From positions 1 to 64,000 of the forward strand of contig JBCDLH010000001.1 of assembly GCA_038745585.1 (NCBI GenBank): a DNA stretch of 64,000 nucleotides. Reading direction: 5' to 3'. The position numbers were made by a program, and so were the translations under genes. The notes beneath the pieces were generated by a model. The model was not told where the DNA came from and made no database searches. It worked only from the letters and a program-made list of their open reading frames with translations. Positions 8,427 to 17,960 of this stretch are shown in pieces; the first letter of the stretch is position 1, and every line of letters begins with the position of its first letter. This DNA is from HLUCCA09 sp038745585 (GTDB taxonomy: Bacteria > Pseudomonadota > Alphaproteobacteria > Rhodobacterales > Rhodobacteraceae).

Positions 8427-9362
8427 ATGGACCCGACAGAATTCTTCGGCAATCACGTCTTCCGCATGGTGTTCTTCGGCACCACCGTGATCGGGGTCGT
8501 GTCCGGCGCGCTTGGAGCTTTTGCCTATCTGCGTAAGCAATCGTTGATCAGCGACGTCATCGGCCATGCGGCCCTGCCCGGGGCGATGCTGGCTTTCCTC
8601 ACAGCCGTCTTGGTCCTGGACGTCAGCGGCCGCAACATGTTGCTCCTGATTGTGGGAGCCGTCATAACCGGTACGCTTTCGGCGCTCTTCGCAAATGCCG
8701 TAGCCGCGCGGACAAAGATCGCGATAGACACCGCGATGGCCATTTCGCTCACGACCTTTTTTGGCTTGGGCATGCTTTTACTGCGCATCATCACGAACAA
8801 TCCGTACCCCGGCAAGGGCGGCATCCAGGACTATCTGCTCGGGAATGCCGCAAACATCACCCGGGCGGATCTAATCACCAGCGTTGCGGTCGGGGCCTTT
8901 GCCGTGCTTGTGATGGTCGTGTTCTGGAAGGAATTCACGCTTCGCACGTTTGACCCGGTTCTTTCGACAATGCTCGGCTTTCGGGCGCGAGTTATTGATA
9001 CGCTGATGTTCAGCACCATCGTCATCGCCATCGTGATCGGTGTGAAAGCGGTCGGATTCGTCCTGATGGTGGCCTTCATTGTCACGCCACCTGCGGCGGC
9101 CCGACAATGGACCAACACGCTGCCTGGGATGGTCTTCCTGTCTGCTCTGTTTGGCGGGCTTGGGAGCGGGCTGGGCGCCTACCTGTCGATCGCTCTAGGC
9201 AATGTGCCCACCGGGCCGGTCATCGTTCTCGTCCTCTTCGCGATCTTCGTTGTATCGCTTCTGGCATCGCCCAGACGCAGTATCGTTGCAACTGCGATGC
9301 GTCGGGTCCGAGCGCGGCAGGCCCTGCGGCGGGAGCTTAATGCCCCGGGAAACACCCCATGA
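8427..9362 (+). CDS. metal ABC transporter permease 1 (TroC type)
   Basis: This 311-residue ABC-3 family membrane permease has about eight hydrophobic segments. Conserved family stretches include SLISDVIGHAALPG near residues 39-52 and GFVLMVAFIVTPPAAAR near 213-229. The start ATG at 8427 is 7 bases past the ATPase stop, and the long upstream in-frame extension only shadows the ATPase gene. The C-terminal tail is basic (PRRSIVATAMRRVRARQ) and cytoplasmic. The operon has two different permeases, as in troABCD and sitABCD, which suggests a heterodimeric channel. Confidence 0.92.
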   Translation: MDPTEFFGNHVFRMVFFGTTVIGVVSGALGAFAYLRKQSLISDVIGHAALPGAMLAFLTAVLVLDVSGRNMLLLIVGAVITGTLSALFANAVAARTKIAIDTAMAISLTTFFGLGMLLLRIITNNPYPGKGGIQDYLLGNAANITRADLITSVAVGAFAVLVMVVFWKEFTLRTFDPVLSTMLGFRARVIDTLMFSTIVIAIVIGVKAVGFVLMVAFIVTPPAAARQWTNTLPGMVFLSALFGGLGSGLGAYLSIALGNVPTGPVIVLVLFAIFVVSLLASPRRSIVATAMRRVRARQALRRELNAPGNTP

Positions 9363-10267
9363 GCTACGTTCTGGGCGTTGTTCTCCTTGCATGCGTCACC
9401 GCACTCGCATGCGCGCTGCCCGGTGTCTTTGTCGTGTTGCGCAAGAATTCCATGATCGTAGACGGTATCGCGCATGCCGTTTTGCCCGGGATCATCGTCG
9501 GCTTCGCCCTGACCGGAGATTTGGACTCGCCTGTATTGATCCTCGGCGCGGCCCTTGCGGGGTTACTGGTTGTACTCGGCAACGAGTGGCTCACCGATAC
9601 TGGTCTGCTAGCCGGAGATGCCCCGCAAGGCCTGATCTTTCCCGCACTTTTTGCCGGAGGCATCATCCTAGTCAGCATGGACTTTCAGCATGTCCACCTT
9701 GACACGAATGCCGTTCTCGTCGGCGACCTCAACCTCGCGGCCTTCCCCGCACTCATGGTGAACGGCGTGAATTTCGGGCCCGAATATCTCTACGTCATGC
9801 TAGCCGTGCTCACTTTGAATGTCGCATTCCTTGTACTCTTCTTCACAAAGCTCGAATTGACGACCTTTGACAGGCAATTCGCAACTGTGCTGGGCATGCG
9901 CACCCGGCTCTTGAATACGGCTTTCATGTTTCTCGTTTCGATTACCGTGGTCGCAGCGTTCAAAGCCGTCGGTGCGGTCCTTGTGATCTCCCTTCTCGTT
10001 GTGCCGGCGGCGACAGCGCAACTGATCAGCAAGCGCCTCACGGTCATGATCGCTCTGACGGCACTTTTCGCCGTCTTGGGCGCTCTCGCGGGCTTTGGCG
10101 TTGCCTATGTCCTAAATGCCGGCACCTCGGCAGGTATGGCGCTGTTATATGGCGTCCTGTTCGTGGTTGTCGCTCTAATCGACAGATTGATCACGCGCAT
10201 CCGGCGCAAGCGACGGTCCGAGGTCGGCACAGGCGAGCCAAGCCCTGCACCGGTTGAAGCTGCGTAA
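9359..10267 (+). CDS. metal ABC transporter permease 2 (TroD type)
   Basis: This second ABC-3 family permease of 302 residues overlaps the first by 4 bases (ATGA), so the two are translationally coupled. The family hallmarks are KNSMIVDGIAHAVLPGI near residues 30-46 and AVGAVLVISLLVVPAATAQ near 203-221. Multiple hydrophobic helices and a charged C-terminal tail are present. The two permeases are only distantly similar, consistent with TroC and TroD roles. No clear terminator follows, and the next plus-strand gene starts 650 bases away. Confidence 0.92.
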   Translation: MSYVLGVVLLACVTALACALPGVFVVLRKNSMIVDGIAHAVLPGIIVGFALTGDLDSPVLILGAALAGLLVVLGNEWLTDTGLLAGDAPQGLIFPALFAGGIILVSMDFQHVHLDTNAVLVGDLNLAAFPALMVNGVNFGPEYLYVMLAVLTLNVAFLVLFFTKLELTTFDRQFATVLGMRTRLLNTAFMFLVSITVVAAFKAVGAVLVISLLVVPAATAQLISKRLTVMIALTALFAVLGALAGFGVAYVLNAGTSAGMALLYGVLFVVVALIDRLITRIRRKRRSEVGTGEPSPAPVEAA

Positions 10268-10918
10268 AAATGCGAGAATGCGCATGCGGGCAGACCCACC
10301 AATCGCAACCAACGTGGTGATCCTATGCGGGCGCAGCGGGTGCGTGGCATATGCCCGGGATCACATGGCATCTGATTGAGCGCTCCAAGAGACTGACGGG
10401 CTGTCCGCCCGCGGGGCGGCGCGCGCCTGATCGAGAACGGGGACGCTCAACGCGACCAGATGCGGGAGCGCCTGGAGGCCGTCCTTGTCCATGACGCAAC
10501 CGGCCCTGCGCGCTATCGTCGGCCGCCGGCACGCGACTGGGGCTTTTGATCCGCTGACTGCCCAATCTCGGACATCTGGAATGTCGAGGGTAATGAGACA
10601 CTCCCATTCGAGGCATCGCGGGGCTCCAACACACATGTGAAGAGAGCTTCGACGCGTTGCACCCAGGGCGCCACCGACGCTGCGACAGGAGAAAAGCACA
10701 AAGAGATGGCAGCAGTGCTTGCTCGAACGATGGGACGACCTCCGTTTTTTCAAACCCGTTCCCAGCACGTCAGCTCGAACGCCGCTTTGGTGACGATCGG
10801 ACGTAAGCCGTCAGATATTGCTTCGAAAGCTGGTAAGGTTCGCGTCTGTGAGATACGTCGGCGCTGTCGGCAGGCCGCCGAAAGAGTTCGACCCTCAGCC
10901 CAAAACCCCACACGCGAC
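10268..10918. other. intergenic stretch upstream of the VIT-family gene
   Basis: About 650 bases without a gene I can support. One plus-strand frame with no start codon, open from about 10397 to the stop at 10547-10549, encodes a protein-like tail (ERLEAVLVHDATGPARYRRP). It could be the last 50 residues of a decayed gene, but I do not recognise the family. The rest shows only unsupported overlapping frames. The VIT gene promoter should lie in the right-hand part. Confidence 0.4.
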
Positions 10919-11632
10919 ATGACTGAGACCTTTGCAGCCACGCATCCCGAAGACCCCCACCGCCTTGGGCGCAGCCACTGGCTGCGCGCCGCTGTGCTGG
11001 GGGCGACGGATGGGATCGTGTCGATTTCGTCGCTTCTGATCGGTGTCGCAGCAGCGGTGTCGACGTCGGACATTGTGGTAGCGACGGGCGTGGCCGGCGT
11101 TGTCGCCGGTGCAATGTCGATCGCGGCCAGCGAGTATATTTCGGTCTCTTCGCAAGCCGACATAGAGAGCGCCGAGGTTGAACGTGAAAAGCGCGCCCTG
11201 AAAGACGACCCGAAAGGCGAACTTGCTGAAATGGCTGCGATCTGGCGCGCACGCGGATTACGCCCTTCGACGGCCGATCAGGTCGCGCGTGAATTGACGC
11301 AAAGCGACGTTCTAGAGGCGCATCTGCGCGACGAGGTGGGCCTTTTGCAGCTGCATTCCGCAAGCCCCAAACGGGCCGCGCTCGCATCCGGATCGGCTTT
11401 TGCCTGTGCCGCTCTTCTGCCCTTGGCCGCCGCGCTCTTCGCGCCTCAAGGTTTCATCGTGGCTTGTGTTCTCATAGCAACGCTTACGGCGCTGCTGGCT
11501 TTGGGCGCGCTCGGGGCTAAGACGGGGGGCGCTCCGGTGGCGCCGGCCATGGCCCGGACGGCCCTCTGGGGGGCCATCGCAATGGGCGCCACTTTCGCTG
11601 CAGGATCGCTCGTTGGCGGGTTCGTCGGCTAA
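10919..11632 (+). CDS. VIT1/CCC1-family transporter (Fe/Mn)
   Basis: This 237-residue membrane protein of the vacuolar-iron-transporter family moves Fe2+ or Mn2+ out of the cytoplasm. The N-terminal GRSHWLRAAVLGATDGIVS stretch (residues 14-32) is diagnostic, followed by GAMSIAASEYISVSSQAD. Five hydrophobic segments are visible, with a charged cytoplasmic metal-binding region (ESAEVEREKRALKDDP) between segments 2 and 3. The upstream in-frame extension to 10637 has no family similarity, and homologues begin close to the chosen ATG. It sits just downstream of a metal importer on the same strand but has its own 650-base upstream region. Importer and exporter could together set the Mn/Fe level. 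Confidence 0.88.
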   Translation: MTETFAATHPEDPHRLGRSHWLRAAVLGATDGIVSISSLLIGVAAAVSTSDIVVATGVAGVVAGAMSIAASEYISVSSQADIESAEVEREKRALKDDPKGELAEMAAIWRARGLRPSTADQVARELTQSDVLEAHLRDEVGLLQLHSASPKRAALASGSAFACAALLPLAAALFAPQGFIVACVLIATLTALLALGALGAKTGGAPVAPAMARTALWGAIAMGATFAAGSLVGGFVG

Positions 11633-12185
11633 GGCGTGCGTTGGGTGTTGCATCGGCACGCCGCCCGCATGCTGCGAAAGGCTCTTGGCATCGCCCGCGG
11701 CACCCGACATGCGGTTGGTAGACACAGAACTCGCGCTGCACGTCGCGCGCACGGCGCGAAACACCCCGTCTCTGCTGTCGCCATCAGCGCCCTGTCTGTA
11801 ATCCAGGGTCCTGAGGATGGGCGCCAAGCTTTACGAAGCGGTGCGCGCCTCGGGCATCTTTCCGCACCCAAAGCCGCCCGTCAGAAGGCTCCATCGTGTC
11901 GGGCGATCACCACAGCCGTGCATTTGTGTTGGAGGAGGATCGTCGCCTTCCCTTTGGCTGGTCCATGCACCACAACACACACGCGTTGCCGGCCGACGTG
12001 CGGCTGAGGCGCCCGGACCAAGTGACGCCGAGCCTTAGCCGGGCGGATGAAACAGGCGAACTCTACGCCTGACAAAGGGACAAGACAGGGCCCGGGCGAC
12101 GTGTCTTGACGCTAGAACAGTTGGCGCTGCCGCATCGTTGATCGCGAGACGCACGGCCTTGCGCCAGTGCCAGCTTTCGCGCGCG
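11633..12185. other. intergenic stretch between convergent VIT and copper genes
   Basis: About 550 bases between two converging genes. Frames of 60-120 codons exist on both strands, but none has a ribosome site, a recognisable domain or a hydrophobic pattern. No RNA gene, repeat or strong terminator was seen. Confidence 0.4.
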
Positions 12186-13757
12186 TTAAGGGTCGAGCGT
12201 GAAGGTTTGTTCGAACGACAGGCTCTCGAAGTCTGAGATCAGCAGGCGCAAGCTCAGGTGCCACTCGCCTGCAACGGGGAGCGTGATCGGGCCGGCGCTC
12301 CAAAGGCCGGTGCTGTCGGGGCGCACGTCTATCCGGATCGGCTCGATCCCGGCGCCAGGCATCGCGAAGGTCAAGTCGACCTCTTTGGGGACGAGCGCTT
12401 CAAAGTCGACCGTCTGAAACCCCAGGACAAGGTCGACGGGCCCGACACGGCCTGGGCTAAGCATGATATCGACCATGGCGCGATCGCCGTGGATGTGGAG
12501 GGCAAGTGGCGCAGACGGGGGCGCCATTGCACGGGGCGGCGACGTCAAGCGAAAGCCCGAAGCTAGGGCGAGAACCAGCAGGCCGACGACAACTTCGACG
12601 CGGATGGCACGGCCGAGCCTGTGGCGCCCGGTCTGGCCGGACGCTGCCAGAGCTGGCGTCAGAACCAACCTGTTCCGCGCGGCAAGCGCCAAAAGAACGA
12701 CAACAAGTGCGAGCTTTGCCGCGAACAGCGCGCCGTAGGACGTCTCGCGCAGGGCTGAGAGATCTCCCGCAGTCTGCACCCAAGTCAGTACAGCGCCGCT
12801 CGCGAGGAGCAGCGCAACGAGGGGCGCGGCGAGAGACGAGAACCGCCGCACAAAGAGAGGTGCGCCGTTCTGGGGCAGCGCAGCGAGGAGCGGCAGCAAC
12901 GCACCCATCCAAAAGATCAGCGCGGCGGCATGGATCCACATAGCCGGCAGGGTCAGCCAGCGCGGCTCTGCGGCGGCCGCATGGCCCGACGCCGCAAAGG
13001 ACGCCGCGGCGAGGACCCAGGCAAGGAGCACGGCGGCACGACTTGAACTAGGGTGGGTGTTCAACGCAACGAGGCTCACGAGCGCGGCGGAAAGCGTGAA
13101 GCCGACCGTCAGCAGAAGCGGCGCGGCGAGCACCGCTTGCCATGGAGCTAAGGTAAGGAGGGCCGCGGCTGGCAGGGCAAGGAGATCGAGCCCCTGCGCG
13201 CCAAGCAGCGCCACGCCGAAGGGAAGTGTGAGCACGCCCGCGCCCTGAGCCGCGCGCGTGATCGTCGGCCCAAGTGGCCCGCGTTGCACCAGCGCCGCAA
13301 ACACCGCCGCGCCCACGACAATCACGAGTGATGCTGTGAGCGCGAAACGCAGGAATGCTGTGGCGCGCGCGGCGCCGCTCGACGACGCCGTTTCAGTAGG
13401 CGAGACAGAGGAGGCAACGCCGACATGGAAGGTCAAAGTGCCGCCAACCGGATGCCCATCGCTTGAGACCACGCGCCACGAAAGGAGGTGCGTGCCCCGC
13501 TCCAGGGTCGTCGGCAGGGGAATCGTCAGGACTTCGTTCGCGGCCGAGCCGTCCATGTCTCGCGCCGTTCCGTCCGGTGCGATGCGCCGCAGGACGAGGG
13601 GCGAAACCGGCTCGTTAAACGTCAGAGTGATGTGCGTTGGCGATGTCGCGATCACTGCGCCTTCACCCGGGTCTGACCCGCGCAGCTGCGCGTGCGCGAG
13701 CGCCTCCACAGGAAGTGCGAGCAACGTCAGAAGGAGGAGCAGGGAAGGAAATCGCAT
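12186..13757 (-). CDS. CopC-CopD fusion copper resistance/transport protein
   Basis: This 523-residue protein joins a periplasmic CopC-like beta-barrel to a CopD-like membrane domain. After a signal peptide, the mature N-terminus begins AHAQLRGSDP, whose His is the usual Cu(II) ligand. A second ligand region is VVSSDGHPVGG near residues 98-108. From about residue 130 to 410 there are about eight hydrophobic helices (CopD). After these a soluble C-terminal domain of about 100 residues (VDIMLSPGRVGPVDL onward) resembles the YtkA-like domain seen in such fusions. It is the last gene of a minus-strand copper group, 55 bases after the YcnI-like gene. The likely role is copper acquisition or tolerance across the inner membrane. 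Confidence 0.88.
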   Translation of the reverse strand: MRFPSLLLLLTLLALPVEALAHAQLRGSDPGEGAVIATSPTHITLTFNEPVSPLVLRRIAPDGTARDMDGSAANEVLTIPLPTTLERGTHLLSWRVVSSDGHPVGGTLTFHVGVASSVSPTETASSSGAARATAFLRFALTASLVIVVGAAVFAALVQRGPLGPTITRAAQGAGVLTLPFGVALLGAQGLDLLALPAAALLTLAPWQAVLAAPLLLTVGFTLSAALVSLVALNTHPSSSRAAVLLAWVLAAASFAASGHAAAAEPRWLTLPAMWIHAAALIFWMGALLPLLAALPQNGAPLFVRRFSSLAAPLVALLLASGAVLTWVQTAGDLSALRETSYGALFAAKLALVVVLLALAARNRLVLTPALAASGQTGRHRLGRAIRVEVVVGLLVLALASGFRLTSPPRAMAPPSAPLALHIHGDRAMVDIMLSPGRVGPVDLVLGFQTVDFEALVPKEVDLTFAMPGAGIEPIRIDVRPDSTGLWSAGPITLPVAGEWHLSLRLLISDFESLSFEQTFTLDP

Positions 13758-13812
13758 GTGCGAACCGGCCGCGCGGCGACGGGGCCGCGCGACCTCGCTT
13801 TGAGAGCGACGA

Positions 13813-14337
13813 TCAGCCAGCGCTTGCAGGCACGACCATCACGCCCGGCGCTGGATCTTCGAGATCGTCGCGCGATTGCCCTTCGGCCGGGATCTCGATC
13901 CAACGCTCCGCCCCGTTGGCGCATTCCTGCACAGCGGGGATGTAGAGCATCTCGCCAACCGGCACTTGGTCGGTGACGCGCGCTCGGAACACGAACTCGT
14001 CGTAAAACGCGTCGGGCAGTTCGCCAGACCAGATGATCTCGCGGACGCCCTCCGTGACCGTGTTGCCCCAGAGCTCATATGTATTGGCATAGGCGCCGAC
14101 CACGGTTTCGAGCTCCCACCCCGCCTTGACCATCGGCTGTGCCGCGATCAGGCCCTCGGGGATCTGCACGCGGACCCGCAGCGTGGCTTCATCGCCGCAT
14201 CCGTGGGGCACGCGCAGGGTAAGACGGGCTGTTTCGCCCTGTACGACCTCTTTCTCCGCGAAAGTGGCGTGAGCCATAACCTGCGAGCCAAAGGAGAGTG
14301 GCAGGGAGAGGGCCGTCAACATCATAACTTTCTTCAT
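13813..14337 (-). CDS. YcnI-like (DUF1775) periplasmic copper-associated protein
   Basis: A 174-residue secreted protein with a signal peptide ending at about VMA-HATF. The mature N-terminal histidine is the copper-binding residue in YcnI homologues. Other family features are LRVPHGCGDEATLRVRV near residues 42-58 (the conserved phgC motif) and the Trp-rich stretch WSGELPDAFYDEF near 104-116. No C-terminal membrane anchor is present, unlike the Bacillus protein. It is 55 bases upstream of the CopC-CopD fusion on the same strand. The pair is a recurrent copper-handling set in proteobacteria, so a metallochaperone role is likely. Confidence 0.87.
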   Translation of the reverse strand: MKKVMMLTALSLPLSFGSQVMAHATFAEKEVVQGETARLTLRVPHGCGDEATLRVRVQIPEGLIAAQPMVKAGWELETVVGAYANTYELWGNTVTEGVREIIWSGELPDAFYDEFVFRARVTDQVPVGEMLYIPAVQECANGAERWIEIPAEGQSRDDLEDPAPGVMVVPASAG

Positions 14338-14582
14338 GGGTTTGGCTTTCTGTGTCTCTCTTGGGTCTGAGAGAATGATCCGTCCATCATGTGCACCTCG
14401 GGGATTAGGCGTGGCTCACGTTGGACGTTTGGTTGATCGAAGATGTGCCTTCGTCCAGCCGCTTCAGGATCGGGTCGCAGAGCGAACCACCCTCCGGCGC
14501 GCGGAACGAAGAACTTGCAAAGTCTTGCGCCACGCTCTGGAACCGAGCGCACCTGTGTAGGCGCGCCGCTCGCCCGGGAGCG

Positions 14583-14957
14583 TCAGGCGGCCAAAACGAC
14601 GAAGGCTGGCGGTGCGCGGGCCGGCGGCTTGGGCGCAATTCGGACCGGGATGTGCGGCGACGCGGGGGGGTCCAGCCGGAGGAGCGACGTGCCTAGCCTG
14701 TGGCCGATTTCGGATGTCTTCGGCACCTCGGCGATCGTTTTGGCGACGATACAGGCCGGGCATTCCGCAACCTGTCCAGCCTCGCTTGGCGTACGACAGA
14801 TATCTGAGAGCGATCCGCCCCAAGCGAGATAGGCCGCGATGTCGGGATCGAGGTCTGTCTCTTGAAGTGGGCGATGTGCAAACGTCAGGAGGACCAGCGA
14901 CAGCGTGCAGATCGCTGAAACGAAACGCCCTGATGTTCGGCCCATCAACCTGACCAT
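14583..14957 (-). CDS. small anchored protein with CPAC motif (DUF2946-like)
   Basis: A 124-residue protein with one N-terminal hydrophobic segment (FVSAICTLSLVLLTFA, residues 12-27) that is a signal or anchor. Its only striking motif is ECPACIVA in the mid region, preceded by SDIC. The C-terminus is Pro-rich. This layout resembles DUF2946 proteins that neighbour copper genes. The start is uncertain: an upstream ATG in the same frame lies at 15071, but MVRLM at 14957 puts the hydrophobic segment at the N-terminus. It precedes the YcnI gene by 245 bases on the same strand. A periplasmic copper-related role is an inference from context and the CxxC pair. Confidence 0.5.
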   Translation of the reverse strand: MVRLMGRTSGRFVSAICTLSLVLLTFAHRPLQETDLDPDIAAYLAWGGSLSDICRTPSEAGQVAECPACIVAKTIAEVPKTSEIGHRLGTSLLRLDPPASPHIPVRIAPKPPARAPPAFVVLAA

Positions 14958-15618
14958 AACGGTAAGCTTAACCTGCTCGGTGTGCCGCAGCAATTGCAGG
15001 ATTGGTGTCTGCAGGGAACCAATGAGTTTACGAAAGCGCCTGATCTGCACGGACATGCGCAGGCCGTGCATGGTGCGGCGGTGCTTGGCTTTGGGCGTGC
15101 TCAGACGGCCGAAGCTATGCTTTGACGAAGGCTTAGCGGGAGTTGGCTAGAAGGGCTTGCGCGAGGGCCTTGGCCCCGTGCCACCAGGCCCGCCGATCTG
15201 GCGCTTAGCTCTCCCTGATCATGAGCCAGGAGCAAAGAGCCCTCGCTGATGCCAAATGGACGCGCCCTCGCCCGGCTGCGATGCGCACTGGCGCGCGGGC
15301 TGAGACTGGACTTGCGGCACGAGCCAGGGCGATACGAGGTCGGACCGCGCGGTTTGCGCTTTGTTTTTCGATAAGCGGCGCGCCGAGCTTCGCCTCAGCT
15401 TCGGCAATGTGCCGCGCGACCGGGGAATGCGCGGCCTGCCGCATGCAAGCGGCCGGTCGTGTCGCGCCCGTAAGACAAATCGCTGCCAGAGCAGGCAAGG
15501 CCATGAGCCGAAGGTCACGCATGCTCGCCCAAATAGACGCAAAGTGGCGCTTGATAGAAAACGCGGGTTGGGGCCGATCTCTAGGCTGATGAAGATTGCA
15601 GCCGCCGAGGATAGAAAC
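14958..15618. other. divergent intergenic region before the hydroquinone reductase gene
   Basis: About 660 bases between divergent genes. Several frames are open on both strands, including one of 386 codons that covers part of the reductase gene antisense, but none shows a family motif or a convincing ribosome site. Promoters for both neighbours should be here. I could not assign boxes. Confidence 0.4.
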
Positions 15619-16692
15619 ATGGGCATGTTGCTTGATGGGAGATGGAGCAAGGAGGATCGCACGCTGCATGACGGCGCCTATGTCCGGCCCGCCTCGCCAT
15701 TTTCGGCGTGCATTCCGGCCGAGTTGATCCGCGATATCGGGGCAGAGCCCGGCCGGTTTCATCTGATCGCCTCGCGCTCTTGCCCTTGGTCGCACAGGAC
15801 CATTCTGGCGCGAACCTTGAAAGACCTGGAGGCGGCGCTGCCGTTGCACGTGGCGACCGGGCCGCGGACGCAAGGCTATCGCATGGGAACGGCGGATCGG
15901 CCCTGGCGCGTTCCGGGCACGAACAATCGGATCGAACACCTGCATGAACTCTACACCCTCGCGGAGCCTCGCCTCACTGCGCGCAGCACCGTCCCCGTCC
16001 TTTGGGACGCGGCAGCCCAGCGGATCGTGTCGAACGACTCCGCTCGCATCCTCCGCGCTTTGGATGCGGTCGAGGTCAAAGGCTCTGCAGGGGCGGACTG
16101 GACGCTCGCCCCGCACCACTTGCACAGCGAGATTGCGGCGCTTTCCGACAGGATCCAGTCGGGCCTCTCCAACGCCGTCTACCGCTCGGGCAAGGCGCGG
16201 CGGCAAGACGTATACGACGTCGCGGTGGACGAGGTCTTTGACACGTTGGACATGCTGGAGAACCGCTTGTCCGAAACCCGGTTCTTGCACGGGCGTGCCC
16301 TCACGGAGACCGATCTCCGGCTCTGGCCAACGCTCATCCGGTTCGACCTTGTCTATCACGGCCACTTTAAGTGCGCCCGTCGGCGGCTCGTCGACTTCCC
16401 AAACCTCTGGGCCTATGCCCGCGATCTTTTGGCGTTGCCCGGCGTCGCTGCCACGTTTGATCCGGACGCAATCCGAAAGGCCTATTACGGCGAGGACCGC
16501 GATCTAAACCCGACTGGCCTCGTTGCCGCGGCGCCAGAGCTCGACTGGCACGCATATCATGATCGCGATAGCCTGAGCGACCGCCGGGTCTGGCGGCGGA
16601 GCGGTGCGAGCGTTCCGTTCCAATCCGTGACGGCGGCGACGGGCGCGACAAAGCCCTGTTGCCCACCGGCCAACTGGCGCACCGCGTCATGA
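15619..16692 (+). CDS. glutathionyl-hydroquinone reductase (Xi-class GST)
   Basis: This 357-residue enzyme reduces glutathionyl-hydroquinones, using a cysteine to take the glutathione off. The catalytic Cys is in ASRSCPWSHRT near residue 54. Family features continue with YRMGTADRPW, the VPVLWD strand-turn and the C-terminal LPGVAATFDPDAIRKAYYG. The ATG at 15619 follows GAGGA by 7 bases and is preferred over an ATG 30 bases upstream. The C-terminal 40 residues (SVTAATGATKPCCPP) extend past the usual end of the family. This may be a natural extension or a frame change near the end. It stands alone, convergent with the MFS gene. Confidence 0.88.
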   Translation: MGMLLDGRWSKEDRTLHDGAYVRPASPFSACIPAELIRDIGAEPGRFHLIASRSCPWSHRTILARTLKDLEAALPLHVATGPRTQGYRMGTADRPWRVPGTNNRIEHLHELYTLAEPRLTARSTVPVLWDAAAQRIVSNDSARILRALDAVEVKGSAGADWTLAPHHLHSEIAALSDRIQSGLSNAVYRSGKARRQDVYDVAVDEVFDTLDMLENRLSETRFLHGRALTETDLRLWPTLIRFDLVYHGHFKCARRRLVDFPNLWAYARDLLALPGVAATFDPDAIRKAYYGEDRDLNPTGLVAAAPELDWHAYHDRDSLSDRRVWRRSGASVPFQSVTAATGATKPCCPPANWRTAS

Positions 16693-16775
16693 AAGGCGAT
16701 GTCTCCGCCAGAGCGGCGGCAGAGCCCCGGTGGTTCTAGCGGACGGCGCTCTCCTTTGGACCGATCACGGCGGCG

Positions 16776-17960
16776 CTAAGCGGTTTGCGCCGGCGCGGCT
16801 TTGCCCGATACCCGCGCAAACGCCAAGCCAGTGACAGTAACAACCGTGGCGAGGAGGAACGTTGCGCTCGTGGCATACATGTAAAGCCCGGTGCCCAAGA
16901 TCGGGCCGATGACGTAGCCCGCCGCCATCGCCGCGGCGACGAGCCCGGCCGCCGCGCCCTGATCTGTCTTTGAGACGCTGAGGGACGCCTTAGCCTGCGC
17001 GCCGGGGAGGAACGCACCAAAGCCCGCGCCCATCAGCAGGTTCGCACAGAGCAGCAGCGGCAGCGCGGTCGAGAGGAAGAGCACCGCCGCGCCGACGGCT
17101 GCGAGTATCCCGCCGAGCACAATCAGGCGGTCTGGCGGCGGCTTTACACGCGCAACCGCGACGAAGGCGCCCAAATTGGCCATCGCCAGAGTTCCGATGA
17201 GGAGGCCCGTCCGCCGTGCGGTTCCCGCTGCGTCGAGGCCCCCAAGGTCTTGTACGTAAAACGCCATCGTCTGTTGCAGCATCGCGATAGCGGTAAAGAC
17301 GCAGACGATGCCGATGAGAAGGCGCACAAGACGCGGATCACTCGGTCGAAGGGTCGGCGACTGCGTGTCAGGCGCTGCCGGGCGCTGCGGCTCCGGCAAG
17401 GCGATTACCGCCACCAGCGCCCAGATGAGGCCCAGGCCGGCCGCGCCGTAGATCGGTGCGAGCACGCCGAGCGGTGCGAGCGCAAAGGCCAGAGCCGGCC
17501 CGCAAATCGCGCCGATGGCAAAGGCGCCGCCGATGGTCGCCATCGCACCGGCGCGTTCCGCTTCGCTCGACGTATCGGCGATATAGCCTGCCGCCGATGG
17601 CTGCCCGCCTGCGATGGCGAGCGCGTAGACGACACGCGCCATGACCAATGCGATGAAGGCGGCAGGTCCGGCGATCAGCCCCGCCATCCCGGCTTGAAGC
17701 ACAAGGCCAAAGGCGGCCGACATAACGACAAAGCCTGCCAACGCGAAAACGAACACCGGCTTTCGCCCCACGCGGTCGGTCGCCCTGCCCCAGGCGGGCG
17801 AGACCATTACGACCACCAGTGCGGAGGCCGAGATGATCGCGCCCGCTGAGATCTCGCTCAGCCCAATGTCCCGCACCACGGGCCCCAGGACGGCAAAGAG
17901 CACCGTCTGTCCCATCGCCGTTAGCGCGAGGCCAATAAAGAGGATCAAACGCGCGGGCAT
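16776..17960 (-). CDS. MFS transporter (DHA1-type drug/metabolite exporter)
   Basis: A 394-residue, 12-helix major facilitator. The loop 2-3 motif GRATDRVGRKPVF near residues 58-70 is the MFS signature A. A second conserved block is GGAFAIGAICGPALAF near residues 140-155. A longer version starting at a GTG (18035) adds 25 hydrophilic residues unlike any transporter N-terminus. The ATG at 17960 puts the first helix (LILFIGLALTAMGQ) at the start. The substrate is unknown, and no regulator is adjacent. It lies 350 bases downstream of the cysJ-like gene on the same strand. Confidence 0.85.
   Translation of the reverse strand: MPARLILFIGLALTAMGQTVLFAVLGPVVRDIGLSEISAGAIISASALVVVMVSPAWGRATDRVGRKPVFVFALAGFVVMSAAFGLVLQAGMAGLIAGPAAFIALVMARVVYALAIAGGQPSAAGYIADTSSEAERAGAMATIGGAFAIGAICGPALAFALAPLGVLAPIYGAAGLGLIWALVAVIALPEPQRPAAPDTQSPTLRPSDPRLVRLLIGIVCVFTAIAMLQQTMAFYVQDLGGLDAAGTARRTGLLIGTLAMANLGAFVAVARVKPPPDRLIVLGGILAAVGAAVLFLSTALPLLLCANLLMGAGFGAFLPGAQAKASLSVSKTDQGAAAGLVAAAMAAGYVIGPILGTGLYMYATSATFLLATVVTVTGLAFARVSGKAAPAQTA

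Noticed and set aside
10397..10549. Start-less protein-like tail on the plus strand
   Set aside because: Fifty residues with protein-like composition ending in a stop, but no start, no ribosome site and no recognised family. Mentioned in the intergenic entry only.
15205..16365. 386-codon minus-strand frame over the hydroquinone reductase gene
   Set aside because: It is the antisense shadow of the reductase, which has the CPWSHRT motif and a ribosome site. GC-rich codon use opens such frames.
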